DNA of 64,000 nucleotides, from positions 77,975,000 through 78,038,999 of the forward strand of contig NC_134700.1 of NCBI RefSeq assembly GCF_043290135.1, written 5' to 3'. The stretch comes from Rhipicephalus microplus (lineage: Eukaryota > Arthropoda > Arachnida > Ixodida > Ixodidae). Below the pieces are notes generated by a model. The model did no database searches. It had not been told where the DNA came from and saw only the letters and a list, made by a program, of their open reading frames with translations. Position numbers and translations under genes: made by a program. Shown one piece after another: positions 43,440-54,660 of this stretch (within the stretch, counting starts at the first letter, position 1; each line of letters starts with the position of its first letter).

Positions 43440-43731
43440 CATGACCTCTCTAGAGAGGTTTTTGCTGCGGTGGCTACACAGGAAAGCACTTGCCTCACGG
43501 CCCTTGCACGCAAGGGTACTAACGTGTGAGGTACTTGTGCTAAAGCCATACATGTCCATCATCGTTTTTCATTATCACGAACTTTTGTCACCTATTCACA
43601 CCATGCACACCTTTCACGGCATAGTCATGATTTTATTACTTGTATGTTTTTACCCGCTTTACTGCGAGGAATTTTATGGCCCTTATACAGCCGCTAATCA
43701 CAACCATTGTCCACGTTGCTGTCTCATGAAC

Positions 43732-43766
43732 TGGCGCTCTTTGGCCATCAAATGGCCCTTGCGCCA
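43732..43766 (+). other. L4 3'-terminal nested hairpin
   Basis: TGGCGC/GCGCCA outer stem with GGCCA-TCAAA-TGGCC inside, followed by AAAAAACACCATATATC. Confidence 0.7.
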
Positions 43767-43782
43767 AAAAACACCATATATC

Positions 43783-43931
43783 AGAACTGTCTCTGATTGG
43801 AATGCTCTGCCCCATGATTCCCCTATGCTCAACACGCCGAGATGAAACTATACCCTTTTCTTGTTGCTTAAGTCTGCTTCTTTGCCTGTATTTGTCCCTT
43901 GTTTTTCACGAATTTTTAATGTACATGAATT
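43783..43931 (+). mobile_element. CR1-like LINE fragment, right part
   Basis: Begins with the L4 TSD and continues the open frame of 37944 (SDWNALPHDS...) to a stop near 43845, then 3' UTR. L5 cuts it at 43932 before any TAAA tail; the remainder is not seen in the window. Confidence 0.85.
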
Positions 43932-44462
43932 CCCCGCAGGGGCGCCTGCGCAAGTAGGCGTTTGGTGTGTAGCGACACCACGGACCCGCGCTAACGGGGG
44001 AGTTTCGGCTCCCTCCCACGCCTAGCCGTGCGTGGCTTTGCCGTGTCCGGGGAAAAGGGGATCCTGGGGGTTGAGCCAATGCTGGGTGATTGGACCTTTA
44101 AGGCCCCCCGGCAGAGGCAACACACCCTTTTGGCCCTGGCTTCACGTAGACGGCACCCCTGGGCTGACCCACCCAGGGGAAATCGGTAGTCGCCTTTTCC
44201 TATTTCTCTCTCTCTCTACATCTTAGTCTTTTCTCGTCTTTAAATCTATCCTGTCTTCTTCTCTCTTCCATTTACTTCCGATTTTTCCTGGCGGCAAGGG
44301 TTAACCTTGTGTATGTGCTCTGTCTTAGGCACAATACATTAGGTTATAGTGGCTATGTACAGCTGACGTTGACATGCCTCATATAAATTTAGGACTTGTC
44401 ACGTCCCCTTGTTGGGCTCCATGGTGGGCGGCTGGCATGGCTGCCGAACTCACATTTAGTTT

Positions 44463-45772
44463 ATGGCTTTTTCTCTCCCTTCATTGCACGATCGTCCTCT
44501 CCCGAAGAGAGGGCGCACCGAAGACTTTTGCAATTATTTCAGCAAACCGAAAGAAACCTTTCCCCGCTACCATGTAATCCATTGTGAAACCGCTGAAAAG
44601 AACGCCAGAACTATTTCGCCTTTCGTTGTTTCCAAATGCTTCACCACTACACTTGAACCAGGTTACCAGGCTACAAGAATGGCCTGTGGGGATCTCCTCC
44701 TCGAGGTAAAAAGTCAGAGCCAGTATGAAAACCTCTCAAAACTAGAATCGTTTGGAAACATAGCTATCTCAATTACACCACACCGCTCACTCAACACTTC
44801 CCGAGGCGTTGTATCTGATCAAGACTTGCTTGACCTGACTGAAGGTGAGCTCCTCGAGGGCTGGAAGGACCAGCAGGTGACACAAGTACAAAGAATCAAA
44901 ATTAGGCGTGATAACAAGGAAATCGCAACAAAACACATAATTGTGACATTTTGCACCAGCACCCTGCCTGAACATCTCGAAACAGGATACCTGAAGTTGA
45001 ATGTGAGACCTTACATTCCCAACCCACGACGTTGCTTCAAATGCCAGCGTTTTGGTCACGGCTCTCAGAGTTGCCGCGGCCAACTCACCTGCGGAAAGTG
45101 TGCCACCACAGGATACGCTACGGACGAGTGTAAGGTGGAGGATGGGGCCCACTGCGCAAACTGCGATGGTGCCCATCCCGCATACTCCCGAACCTGTCCA
45201 ACATGGAAAAAGGAAAAAGAAATTGTTACAATCAAAATCACACAAAACATTACTTTCCGAGAAGCCCGTCAACAAGTATCTGGTCTTTTCACAAACAAAC
45301 CATCGTTTGCCGATGTAGTGCAACAGGGGGCAGCACTACAACGGCCTGCGGCAACTGCCTATGCCAGGCACAGTGTGCCCAGGCGGTCGCCAATGCCCCC
45401 ACCCACGGCGGGAACAGCCAAGGCTGCCCTGCCGCTCGTCCCCACGGCGACAACCAAGGCCACTGCAAGCTCTTGCAGCGGCCAGGGTATCCCAGCACCA
45501 AAGGAGGTTCCTTCGACCTCTAGCCCAAGAGGACCGAAGGTTTCGCCCCCGAGGTGAAGGAGACCCCAGGGTCGGCCGATATGAAGGCCTCGCCTCACCA
45601 GGCGAGGTCCCAAACGCAAAACATCAGCTCGCAAATGCGGGCATGCAGTGCCTCTGAGGAGGCAATGGACACCACGGCACCCCTGGTGCAGAAAGATCGG
45701 CGTAGCTCCCTGGAGCGCGCCAAAAGAAATAAAAAGCCAATAACGGGGCCCGGCGACGGCCCTGTTCTTTGA
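44463..45772 (+). pseudogene. L5 ORF1, zinc-knuckle protein, frameshifted
   Basis: ATG at 44463 (MAFSLPSLHDRPLPKRGRTE). Knuckles near residue 190: CFKCQRFGHGSQSC, then CGKCATTGYATDEC, where the usual histidine is Y (T-G-Y-A), so the second knuckle is probably damaged, then CANCDGAHPAYSRTC. The frame closes at 45555-45557. The expected C-terminus (EEAMDTTAPLVQKDRRSS) continues in another frame at 45554-45772. The frame change coincides with the switch from L9-like to L4-like sequence. Confidence 0.9.
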
Positions 45773-45818
45773 GCTTAGCTTAAGAAGCAGACACACCCAT
45801 TGTTCCTTACACACAGCA
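45743..45818 (+). promoter_or_regulatory. L5 ORF1-end hairpin and ORF2 leader box
   Basis: ACGGGGCC (45743-45750) pairs with GGCCCTGT (45758-45765) with one G-U pair. TACACACAGCA is at 45808-45818, 16 nt before the ORF2 ATG at 45835. Confidence 0.58.
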
Positions 45819-45834
45819 CTACGTTACCTCCAAT

Positions 45835-48800
45835 ATGGCAACACAAATAATACATTGGAACGTCAGAGGACTCCTTAGAAACCTCGATGATGTTCAAGAG
45901 CTCTTTTGCAAACATTCGCCGAAAGTGCTGTGTGTACAGGAAACTCATTTAAAATCTAAAAACACGAATTTTTTGCGTCGGTATGTTCTCTTCCGAAAGG
46001 ACAGAGATGATGCTGCGGCATCATCCGGCGGTGTAGCCATTATTGTTAATCAAAATGTAGCATGCACACATTTACCACTGCAAACAACACTAGAGGCAGT
46101 GGCTGTTCGAGCAGTTCTTTTCAACAAGCTCGTCACCATCTGCTCTCTGTACATACCCCCACACCACCGTCTTGGAAAACGAGAATTCGAGTCCTTAATA
46201 GACCAACTACCCGAACCTTATCTGGTCCTTGGTGACCTGAATGCTCATACAAGTCTATGGGGTGATTCTCGCTGCGACGCACGAGGTCGTCTCATTGAAC
46301 AGTTCCTTTTTTCCTCCGGCGCCTGTCTGTTGAATAGGAAAGAGGCAACATATTATAACCTTGCCAACAAAACCTACTCTTCTATAGATCTCAGCATCGC
46401 ATCTCCTTCACTTGTACCATTACTCCAATGGAAAGTTCTAAATAATCCCTATGGAAGCGACCATTTTCCTGTCGTTTTGAGTACACAAACATCATACGAA
46501 TATCCTCCACGAGTTCCCAAATGGCTTATACACAAAGCCGACTGGGAACAGTTTCATAACAAAGCTCACTTATCTTGGACTGACATATGTGAGCTAAGCA
46601 TAGATGAAGCTGTGCAGTACTTCACAGCTCTCCTTATTAACACAGCAGCCAAATGCATCCCACAAATATCTGGACAGCCCGGCAAGCGACACGTCCCATG
46701 GTGGAACACAGAGTGTCGTAATGCGCGAAAGGAACAGAACAGGGCATGGAGGTTGCTGCGCAACTCGTCGACAGCGGAAAACCTTGAGAGCTTTAAGAAA
46801 ATAAAGTCTCAAGGCAGGAGAACGCGTCGGCAGGCCAGAAGAGAAAGCTGGCAGAAGTTTTTGTCAGGGATCAATTCATACACACAGGAGGCTAAAGTCT
46901 GGAACATGGTCGGTAGGATAGCAGGAAAACAAGTACACACACTTCCGCTCGTAAACACTCAGGGTGGTACCTTGGAAGATCAGGCAAACTTCCTCGGTGC
47001 ACACTTTGAACGGGTATCCAGCTCGTCCCACTATACTGACACTTTCCAAAACTATAGAACAAGAATAGAAAAGCAGAAACTAGAACATAAATCCACTAGA
47101 TACGAGGCATATAACCAAGCTTTCAGTCTAGCTGAGCTCCGAACATCTCTAAACTCCTGCAGTACTTCTGCCCCAGGTTCTGACCGTGTGGTGTATGAAA
47201 TGTTAAAAAACCTACCATCCGAAACACGAAAAACCTTACGTTGTTTATACAATGCTATCTGGTTTTCTGGCACTATCCCTACCTCCTGGAAAGAGGCTAT
47301 TGTTATTCCCATTTTGAAAGAGGGCAAGGACCCTTCTTTAGCTTCAAGTTATAGGCCTATTGCACTTACAAGCTGCTTGTGCAAAGTATTCGAAAAAACG
47401 ATAAACTGCCGACTTCTACATATTCTTGAAACAAACAATTTGCTCGACCCATTTCAGTGCGGGTTTCGAGAAAGTAGATCCACCACAGACCACATCGTTC
47501 GTATCGAGGCACAGATAAGAGACGCCTTCGTCCATAAACAATATTTTCTCTCTGTGTTCCTCGATATCGAAAAGGCTTATGATACAACATGGCGTTTTGG
47601 AATTCTAAGAGACCTGTCCCACCTTGGCGTGTGCGGAAGAATGTTTCAAATAATTGAAAGTTACCTGTCAAACCGGACATTCCGTGTCCGTCTGGGCAGT
47701 GTGCTCTCCCAAACATTTGTCCAGGAAACAGGCGTGCCACAAGGTGGCGTGCTTAGTTGCACACTTTTTATTATCAAAATGAATTCTTTGCACTTGTCCA
47801 TTCCTCGCAATATGTTCTATTGTACATATGTCGACGACGTTCAGCTTGGCTTCAAGTCATGCAACTTGGCCATGTGTGAGCGGCAGGTTCAGCTTGGTTT
47901 AAATAAGGTCTCGAAATGGGCAGATGAAAACGGATTTCGACCTAACCCACAAAAAAGCACGTGTGTCTTGTTCTCTCGAAAGAGAGGCATGCACTCTGAA
48001 CCTGACATTCGACTGAACGGGCAACGTCTGTCCGTCAAAGCCGAGCATAAATTCTTAGGCTTAGTCTTGGACAACAAGTTGACCTTCGTACCCCACATAA
48101 AGTATTTAAAAACAAAATGTTTAAAAGCCATGAATGTTATAAAAGGGTTGTCACGTACTACGTGGGGTAGTGACAGGAAATGCCTCATGAACCTGTATAG
48201 AAGCCTTATTCGCACCCGCTTAGATTATGGGGCCATTGTTTGTCAGTCAGCGACTCAAAGTGCTTTGAAGATGCTGGATCCCGTGCACCATTCGGGCATC
48301 CGCCTTTCTACGGGTGCTTTTCGCACCAGCCCCGTAGAAAGCCTTTACGTTGAGTCAAATGAGTGGTCGCTTCATCTGCAAAGAACCTACATGTCCTTTG
48401 TATATTTCCTTAAGGTGAAAGCAGACAAGAGGCACCCCTCATACTCTACTATTAATGACTTATCGAGCTCCATTCTTTTTCAAAACAGGCCTTCAATGAG
48501 GCAGCCCTTCTCAGTTCGCCTGAAGGGTCTAGCTGAGGACACTGGAGTGTCACTCGAACACAGTTTAATGGCTCCTGTAGCATACCCGCCACCGTGGCAG
48601 TGGCAGACAATAGATTGCGATGTGTCTTTTTTAGAAGTTACTAAACATGCGCCTATTGCCCATATTCGAACATATTTCTTGAACTTCAACACAAATACAC
48701 ACGTCCTGAGTTTTTTACAGATGCCTCTAAGTCTACCTCCTCTGTGTCCTACGCTGCTGTTGGCCCTTCCTTTTCGGATGCTGGCCCTCTACATCCAGGC

Positions 48801-49553
48801 ACAAGTATCTTCACAGCGGAAGCTTACGCGATACTTGTGGCAGCTAAACACATCAAACAATCACAAATACAAAAAGCAGTAATTTATACAGACTCCCTCA
48901 GTGTGGTAACGGCTCTGCACAGTCTTAAAAAACAAAAAAACCCTGTCCTCGTTTCACTTTACTCCATTTTATGCACCCTCTACACACTCAACAGACATGT
49001 TGTTGTGTGCTGGGTGCCAGGGCACCGTGAGATTCAAGGCAACGTGATGGCGGATCAGCTTGCCGCATCCGCCCACGAAAGCACCGCCATTACACCGACA
49101 TCAATCCTGGCCCTTGATTTTAAGCCGTCTCTCAAACGAAAACTCAGGGACTACTGGCAGAGCAAGTGAGATACACACACACCAAACAATTTACACGTTA
49201 TCAAGCCACACCTTGGCCATTGGCCACTAGTATCAAAATCACGTCTAACAGAGGTAACACTAACAAGACTCAGGATAGGACACACATACACGACACACAC
49301 ACAACTTTTGTCCGGTGGTGATCCACCATTGTGTGAAAAATGTGGTGAGGCATTAACAGTTCTTCACGTTTTAATTCAATGTAAACATTTAGACACTCTA
49401 AGAAGACAACACTTCCCACTATCCTACCGACAACATATACCTTTACACCCTGCAATGTTCGTCGGTAGGGAACCGCTTTTTAGTCACAAATCATTATTAG
49501 CGTTTTTAAAGGAAATTCATAATTTTCATATCATATACCCGGGCATACCGTAG
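45835..49553 (+). pseudogene. L5 ORF2, frameshift plus nonsense
   Basis: Open from 45835 through EEP (GDLNAHT, SDHFPV), RT (FLDIEKAYD, VPQGGVLS, YVDD) and the thumb. Near 48679 one G is missing (TTCTTGAACTTC against TTCTTGGAACTTC), which shifts the frame before RNase H. RNase H continues in the second frame from about 48690 and ends at TGA 49168-49170 (TGG to TGA in QSKW). The remaining C-terminus with CEKC...HVLIQC is open to 49553. Confidence 0.94.
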
Positions 49554-49845
49554 CACGACCTCTCTAGAGAGGTTTTTGCTGCGGTGGCTACACAGGAAAG
49601 CACTTGCCTCACGGCCCTTGCACGCAAGGGTACTAACGTGTGAGGTACTTGTGCTAATGCCATACATGTCCACCATCGTTTTTCATTATCATCAACTTTT
49701 GTCACCTATTCACACCACACACACCTTTCACGGCATGGTCATGATTTTATTACTTGTATGTTTTTACCCGCTTTACTGCGAGGAATTTTATGGCCCTTAT
49801 ACAGCCGCTAATCACAACCATTGTCCACATTCCTGTCTCATGAAC

Positions 49846-49880
49846 TGGCGCTCTTTGGCCATCAAATGGCCCTTGCGCCA
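49846..49880 (+). other. L5 3'-terminal nested hairpin
   Basis: Same outer and inner stems as L4, 21 nt before the junction with L6. Confidence 0.7.
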
Positions 49881-49901
49881 AAAAACACCATATATCATCA
49901 T

Positions 49902-50404
49902 GTGTGAACTGTGGCGGAAATCATGCCGCATACTCACGGTCTTGCTCATTTTGGAAAAAAGAAAAGGAAATCATCACATTGAAAATTAAAGATAATATCA
50001 CATTCAAGGAAGCAAGACGAAGAGTGTCGCCATTTTATGGCGCTACATATGCTGATGCGGCGCGTCAGGGGGCAACGCCGCACCAGCCCTCGCCATTCCT
50101 TCGGCCAGCGCAGAGCGAGCCGTCGGCTGTGGCACCTGCCCCCAAGGCGGCAGTAGTTCAGTCTACTCCGCCTCCTAGCGAATTGAGGCCGGAGACTCCA
50201 GGGTCCTCTGGTCTCGAGGCCTCTCCTCACCAGGCGAGGCCTAAAATCCGAACCACCAGCTCGCATGTGCGGGCACCCAGTGCCTCTGAGGAAGCAATGG
50301 ATACAACGGTACCTTTGGTACCAAAAGAGCGGCGCGCCTCCTTGGAGCGTGCCAAGAAAAATAAAAAACCAATAACGGGGCCGGACGACCGTCCTGCCAC
50401 CTGA
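49902..50404 (+). pseudogene. L6 ORF1, C-terminal fragment
   Basis: Starts in the third knuckle (CVNCGGNHAAYSRSC, of which the first C is at the join), then the KKEKEIITLKIKDNI segment, the PFYGATYADAARQGA block and the EEAMDTTVPLVPKERR tail. It is open to the stop at 50402-50404, with no start of its own. Confidence 0.88.
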
Positions 50405-50450
50405 ATTAACGAGCTCACTCCAACACAGGATACTCTTTGTACACACAGCA
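50374..50450 (+). promoter_or_regulatory. L6 ORF1-end hairpin (weakened) and ORF2 leader box
   Basis: The hairpin arms have decayed (ACGGGGCC against CGTCCTGC). TACACACAGCA remains at 50440-50450, 19 nt before the ORF2 ATG at 50470. Confidence 0.5.
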
Positions 50451-53365
50451 GCATCTCTCTTGTTTAAATATGCAGACAGAAATATTTCAGTGGAACATCC
50501 GAGGCCTTCTTAGAAACCTCGATGACTTACAACAACTCCTCCATGAACACAATCCAAGAGTGCTCTGTGTACAAGAGACACACTTAAAACGAGCAAACAC
50601 AAACTTTTTACGTAACTACGTAATATTCCGAAAGGATAGAGATGATGCCATGCTACCATCCGGTGGTGTAGCGGTTATAGTAAGTCAAGGTATAGCATGC
50701 ACACAATTACCCCTTCAAACTTCCCTCGAGGCGGTGGCTGTCCGAGCAGTTATTCTAAACAAACTTGTCACTGTCTGCTCTTTGTACATACCTCCGCACC
50801 ACCGTCTCGAAAAACTTCAATTCCAGTCTTTATTAGACGAACTACCTGAACCTTATCTGGTCCTTGCGGACCTGAACGCACATAATGGTCTGTGGGGTGA
50901 CTCTCGCTGTGATGCACGAGGTCGTCTCATTGAACAATTCCTCATTTCATCGGGTGCTTGTCTGTTGAATAGGAAAGAGGCAACATACTATAACCTTGCC
51001 AACAAAACTTCCTCTTCCATAGACCTCAGTATCGCTTCTCCTTCACTTGTACCATTACTTCAGTGGAAAGTCATAAATAATCCACACGGAAGTGACCGTT
51101 TCCTTTTAGTTTTGAGCACACCAATAATAAATGAATGTCCTCCACATGTTCCCAAATGGCTGGTAAACAAAGCCAACTGGGAACAATTTCAAAAGCTTAC
51201 TCACCTGAATTGGACTGACACATGCGGGTTAAGCATAGATGAAGCTGTGCAGTACTTCACGGCTTTTCTTACTGACGCAGCAACCAAGTGCATTCCACAA
51301 ACATCTGGACTGCCCGGCAAACGACACGTTCCGTGGTCGAACACTGAGTGTCAGAATGCGCGAAAGGAACAGAACAGGGCATGGAGGTTGCTGCGGAACT
51401 CGCCGACAGCGGAAAACCTTGAGAGCTTTAAGAAAATAAAATCTCGAGGCAGGAGAACGCGTCGGCAGGCCAGAAAAGAAAGCTGGCACAAGTTTTTATT
51501 AGGGATAAATTCATATACACTGGAGGCTAAAGTCTGGAACATGGTTCGTAGGGTAGCAGGAAGACAAGTACACTCACTTCCACTCGTAAACACACAGGGT
51601 GATGGCCTGGAAGACCAAGCGAACTTCCTCGGTGCACACTACGAACAGGTGTCTAGCTCGTCACACTACACTGAAGCTTTCCAAAGACACAAAGCAAAGA
51701 TAGAAAAGCATAAACTAGAATCCAAGTGCACAAATTACGAGGAATACAACCAACCTTTCAACTTAGCTGAGCTACAAACATCACTAAACTCTTGCAATAA
51801 TTCTGCTCCAGGCTACGACCGTGTCACATATGAAATGTTGAAAAACCTGCCGCTCAAAACGCGAAAAACTTTACTCTCTCTATACAATGCTATCTGGCTT
51901 TCAGGCACCATCCCGGCTTCCTGGAAAGAGGCTATTGTTATCCCTATTTTGAAACAGGGCAAGGACCCTTCCTCAGTTTCAAGTTATAGGCCCATTGCAC
52001 TAACCAGCTGCCTTTGTAAACTTTTTGAAAAAATGATAAACCGCCGACTTTTACATTTCCTTGAAACACACAATCTGCTCGACCAATTTCAGTGTGGGTT
52101 TCGGGAGGGTAAATCCACCACCGACCATCTGGTGCGTATCGAGGCACAGATCCGAGACGCTTTCGTCCACAAACAATACTTCCTCTCAGTGTTTCTCGAT
52201 ATCGAGAAGGCCTACGACACAACATGGCGTTTTGGGATATTAAGAGACTTGTCTTACCTGGGTGTGCGCGGTAGAATGCTTTCCATAATCGAGAGTTACT
52301 TGTACAATCGGAAATTCCGTGTCCGTGTGCGTAGTATTCTCTCGTAAACATTTGTGCAAGAAACGGGAGTACCGCAAGGGGTGTACTTAGTTGTACACTT
52401 TTTATGATTAAAATGAATTCCTTGCACCTGTCCATCCTTCGCAACATGTTCTATTCCATATATGTCGATGAAGTCCAGCTTGGCTTTAAGTCATGCAACC
52501 TAGCAATGTGTGAGCGGCAGGTTCAGTTAGGTTTAAACAAGGTCTCCAAATGGGCAGATGAAAACGGATTTCGACTTAACCCACAAAAAAGCACGTGTGT
52601 CTTGTTTTCTCGAAAGAGAGGCATGCACTCGGAACCTGACATTCGACTGAACGGGCAACGTCTGTCCGTCAAAGCAGAACATAAATTCTTAGGCTTAATC
52701 GTGGAGAACAAGTTGACCTTGGTACCACACATAAAGTATATAAAAACAAAATGTTTAAAAGCCATGAATGTTATGAAAGTGTTGTCACGTACTACTTGGG
52801 GTAGTGACAGGCAATGCCTCATGAACCTGTATAGAAGCCTCATTCGCACCCGCCTAGATTATGGGGCCATTGTTTATCAGTCTGCGACTCAAAGCGCTTT
52901 GAAGGTGCTGGATCCCGTGCACCATTTAGGCATCCGCCTTTCTACGGGTGCTTTTCGCACCAGCCCCGTAGAAAGCCTTTACGTTGAGTCAAATGAGTGG
53001 TCGCTTCATCTGCAAAGAACTTACATGTCCTTTGTATATTTTCTTAAGGTGAAAGCAGACAAGAAGCACCCCTCATACTCTACTATTAATGACGTGTCGA
53101 GCTCCATTCTGTTTCAAAACAGGCCTTCAATGAGGCAGCCCTTCTCAGTTCGCCTGAAGGGTCTAGCTGAGGACACTGGAGTGTCACTCGAACACAGTTT
53201 AATGGCTCCTGTAGCATACCTTCCACCGTGGCAGTGGCAGACTATAGATTGCGATGTGTCTTTCCTAGAAATTACTAAACATGCGCTTATTGCCCATATT
53301 GGAACATACTTCCTGGAACTTCAACACAAATACACACGTCCTGAGTTCTTTACAGATGCCTCTAA

Positions 53366-53372
53366 GTCTAAC
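53366..53372. repeat. Target-site duplication, left flank of TIR element
   Basis: GTCTAAC is repeated at 54864-54870. Removing the element restores the L6 sequence AAGTCTAACTCC that other copies show. Confidence 0.9.
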
Positions 53373-53829
53373 CATAGCCTCCTTTATTTTCTGTGCCTGC
53401 GCTTTGCCGCCGGGATCAAAGGGAGCCGACCGTCAGGCTGAGTTCCCGCAATCACCACCAGGCGGCGCTGCCTTCCCAGAACCAGCAGAGCCTGTTCACT
53501 GACTCCGGTGCTACCGCCGGCACTCACGGGTGGGTCCTTTGTTGCGCGTTTTTGAGCGCGGCAAGCTTAAAAAACAAAAGTGTGATACCACTCCCGTGTG
53601 CCACTTAAATATTTAGGAGAGAACATATGCAAGAGAGAAAGAATAAGTACGCAAGATAGCACATTGAACAGAACACCATACCTTCAAGGAAACGGTAGAG
53701 AAACTTGTTTATTGCATATTAATTCATTCGCAACTGGCGGAAACAAGAGGGCGTCGATCGAAACGTTCCTCACACGCACACAGTCTGACGAGCTTTAGTA
53801 CCCTCGTTGACACTGTTCACAAGCAGCAA

Positions 53830-54141
53830 TTACAATTTTAGCACTTTAGCTATTTTTTTTGTCGAAGGCTGCAAGTAGCGCGGATATTCTTCGAATACGC
53901 TAGGCACCACACCTTTCATAAGCCTTCGTGTTTTACATCCTTGCTTAAAATCAGAAGCAGCGAAATGACGACTGCACACGGTTGAGTAGCAGGAAGTGGT
54001 GTTCGGCGTCCAATTGTCTCGTGAAATGACTTTTATCCACTTTTGCCGCAACTCCTCGTCGCTTGGAATTTCGTGGAATGAAATTCCTACTTCCTTCTTT
54101 TTGCTTGAAGACTTGCAACCGGGCACGCAACAGTACGCCAT
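53830..54141 (-). CDS. THAP-domain protein (103 aa) inside the TIR element
   Basis: ATG at 54141. C2CH zinc site: C-x4-C (CCVPGCKSS), then C-x2-H (VCSRHF) about 50 residues later. Other THAP landmarks are ISFHEIPSDEELRQKW, a W-x-P element (NWTPNTTS), SDF, and a VVPSVF block corresponding to AVPTIF. A short basic tail follows (KKIAKVLKL), then a stop. Length equals little more than the DNA-binding domain; a full transposase would have several hundred more residues. It may be exon 1 of a once longer protein, or a free DNA-binding domain able to bind the element's own ends. Confidence 0.85.
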   Translation of the reverse strand: MAYCCVPGCKSSSKKKEVGISFHEIPSDEELRQKWIKVISRDNWTPNTTSCYSTVCSRHFAASDFKQGCKTRRLMKGVVPSVFEEYPRYLQPSTKKIAKVLKL

Positions 54142-54249
54142 CGCACCTGACGCGGGTCATCACAGCCGAATGAACCACGGAGACTTGTGTGCGTAGGCCG
54201 CTGCACGAGACAGAAACGAAAGAAACCGTAAACTAACATTCCTGATTAC

Positions 54250-54660
54250 TTAGCGAAATTCGCTGATAGGTGCGCGGAAAAGCCTCACGAGAAAGAAGCG
54301 CGAAAAATGATAGTAAAGCATGAAACCGGCCCTGCAAACACGAGGTGCAAACGACGTTGTTTGTTTACACGCACTCACTTATTGCCGCGTGTCATCTGTT
54401 CACGCAACACAATAAAGCAACAGTTAAATATCATACTTGCTGAAAGTACTACGCTGCGAAGATAGGTGCGCGGAAAAGTACTGCCAGAAAGAAGCGCGAA
54501 AAATGATAGCCGCGCTTGAAAACGGCTGTGCAAACGCGGGGTACAAATGACGTTGTTTGTTTATACGCACTCAGTTAATGCCGCGTGTCATCTGCTCACG
54601 CAACACAATGAAGCAACAGTTACAATTATACTTGCTGAAAGTACTACGTACCGTTTTCGT
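54250..54660. repeat. Direct duplication of about 190 bp inside the TIR element
   Basis: The segment from GATAGGTGCGCGGAAAAG at about 54267 through GCGTGTCATCTGTTCACGC to AAAGTACTACG near 54452 recurs from about 54463 to 54645 with scattered changes. Confidence 0.85.

Larger units (their letters stand above)
37945..43782 (+). mobile_element. L4: full-length I-group LINE, one nonsense codon
   Basis: 5838 bp, CCCGCAGGGG start, ATATATC end, perfect 17-bp TSD in the CR1-like fragment. ORF1 is open; ORF2 has a single in-frame TGA and is otherwise complete, so inactivation looks very recent. Its EEP half differs from L2 far more than its RT/RNase H half does. Confidence 0.96.
43932..49901 (+). mobile_element. 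L5: full-length I-group LINE, mosaic and inactive
   Basis: Starts CCCCGCAGGGG and ends CATATATCATCAT, about 5.97 kb. No right-hand TSD is found, because L6 begins directly at its tail. ORF1 up to about 45540 resembles L9 more than L2/L4, while its C-terminal segment and all of ORF2 beyond about codon 320 are nearly identical to L4. ORF1 is frameshifted near that boundary; ORF2 has one frameshift and one nonsense codon. Confidence 0.93.
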
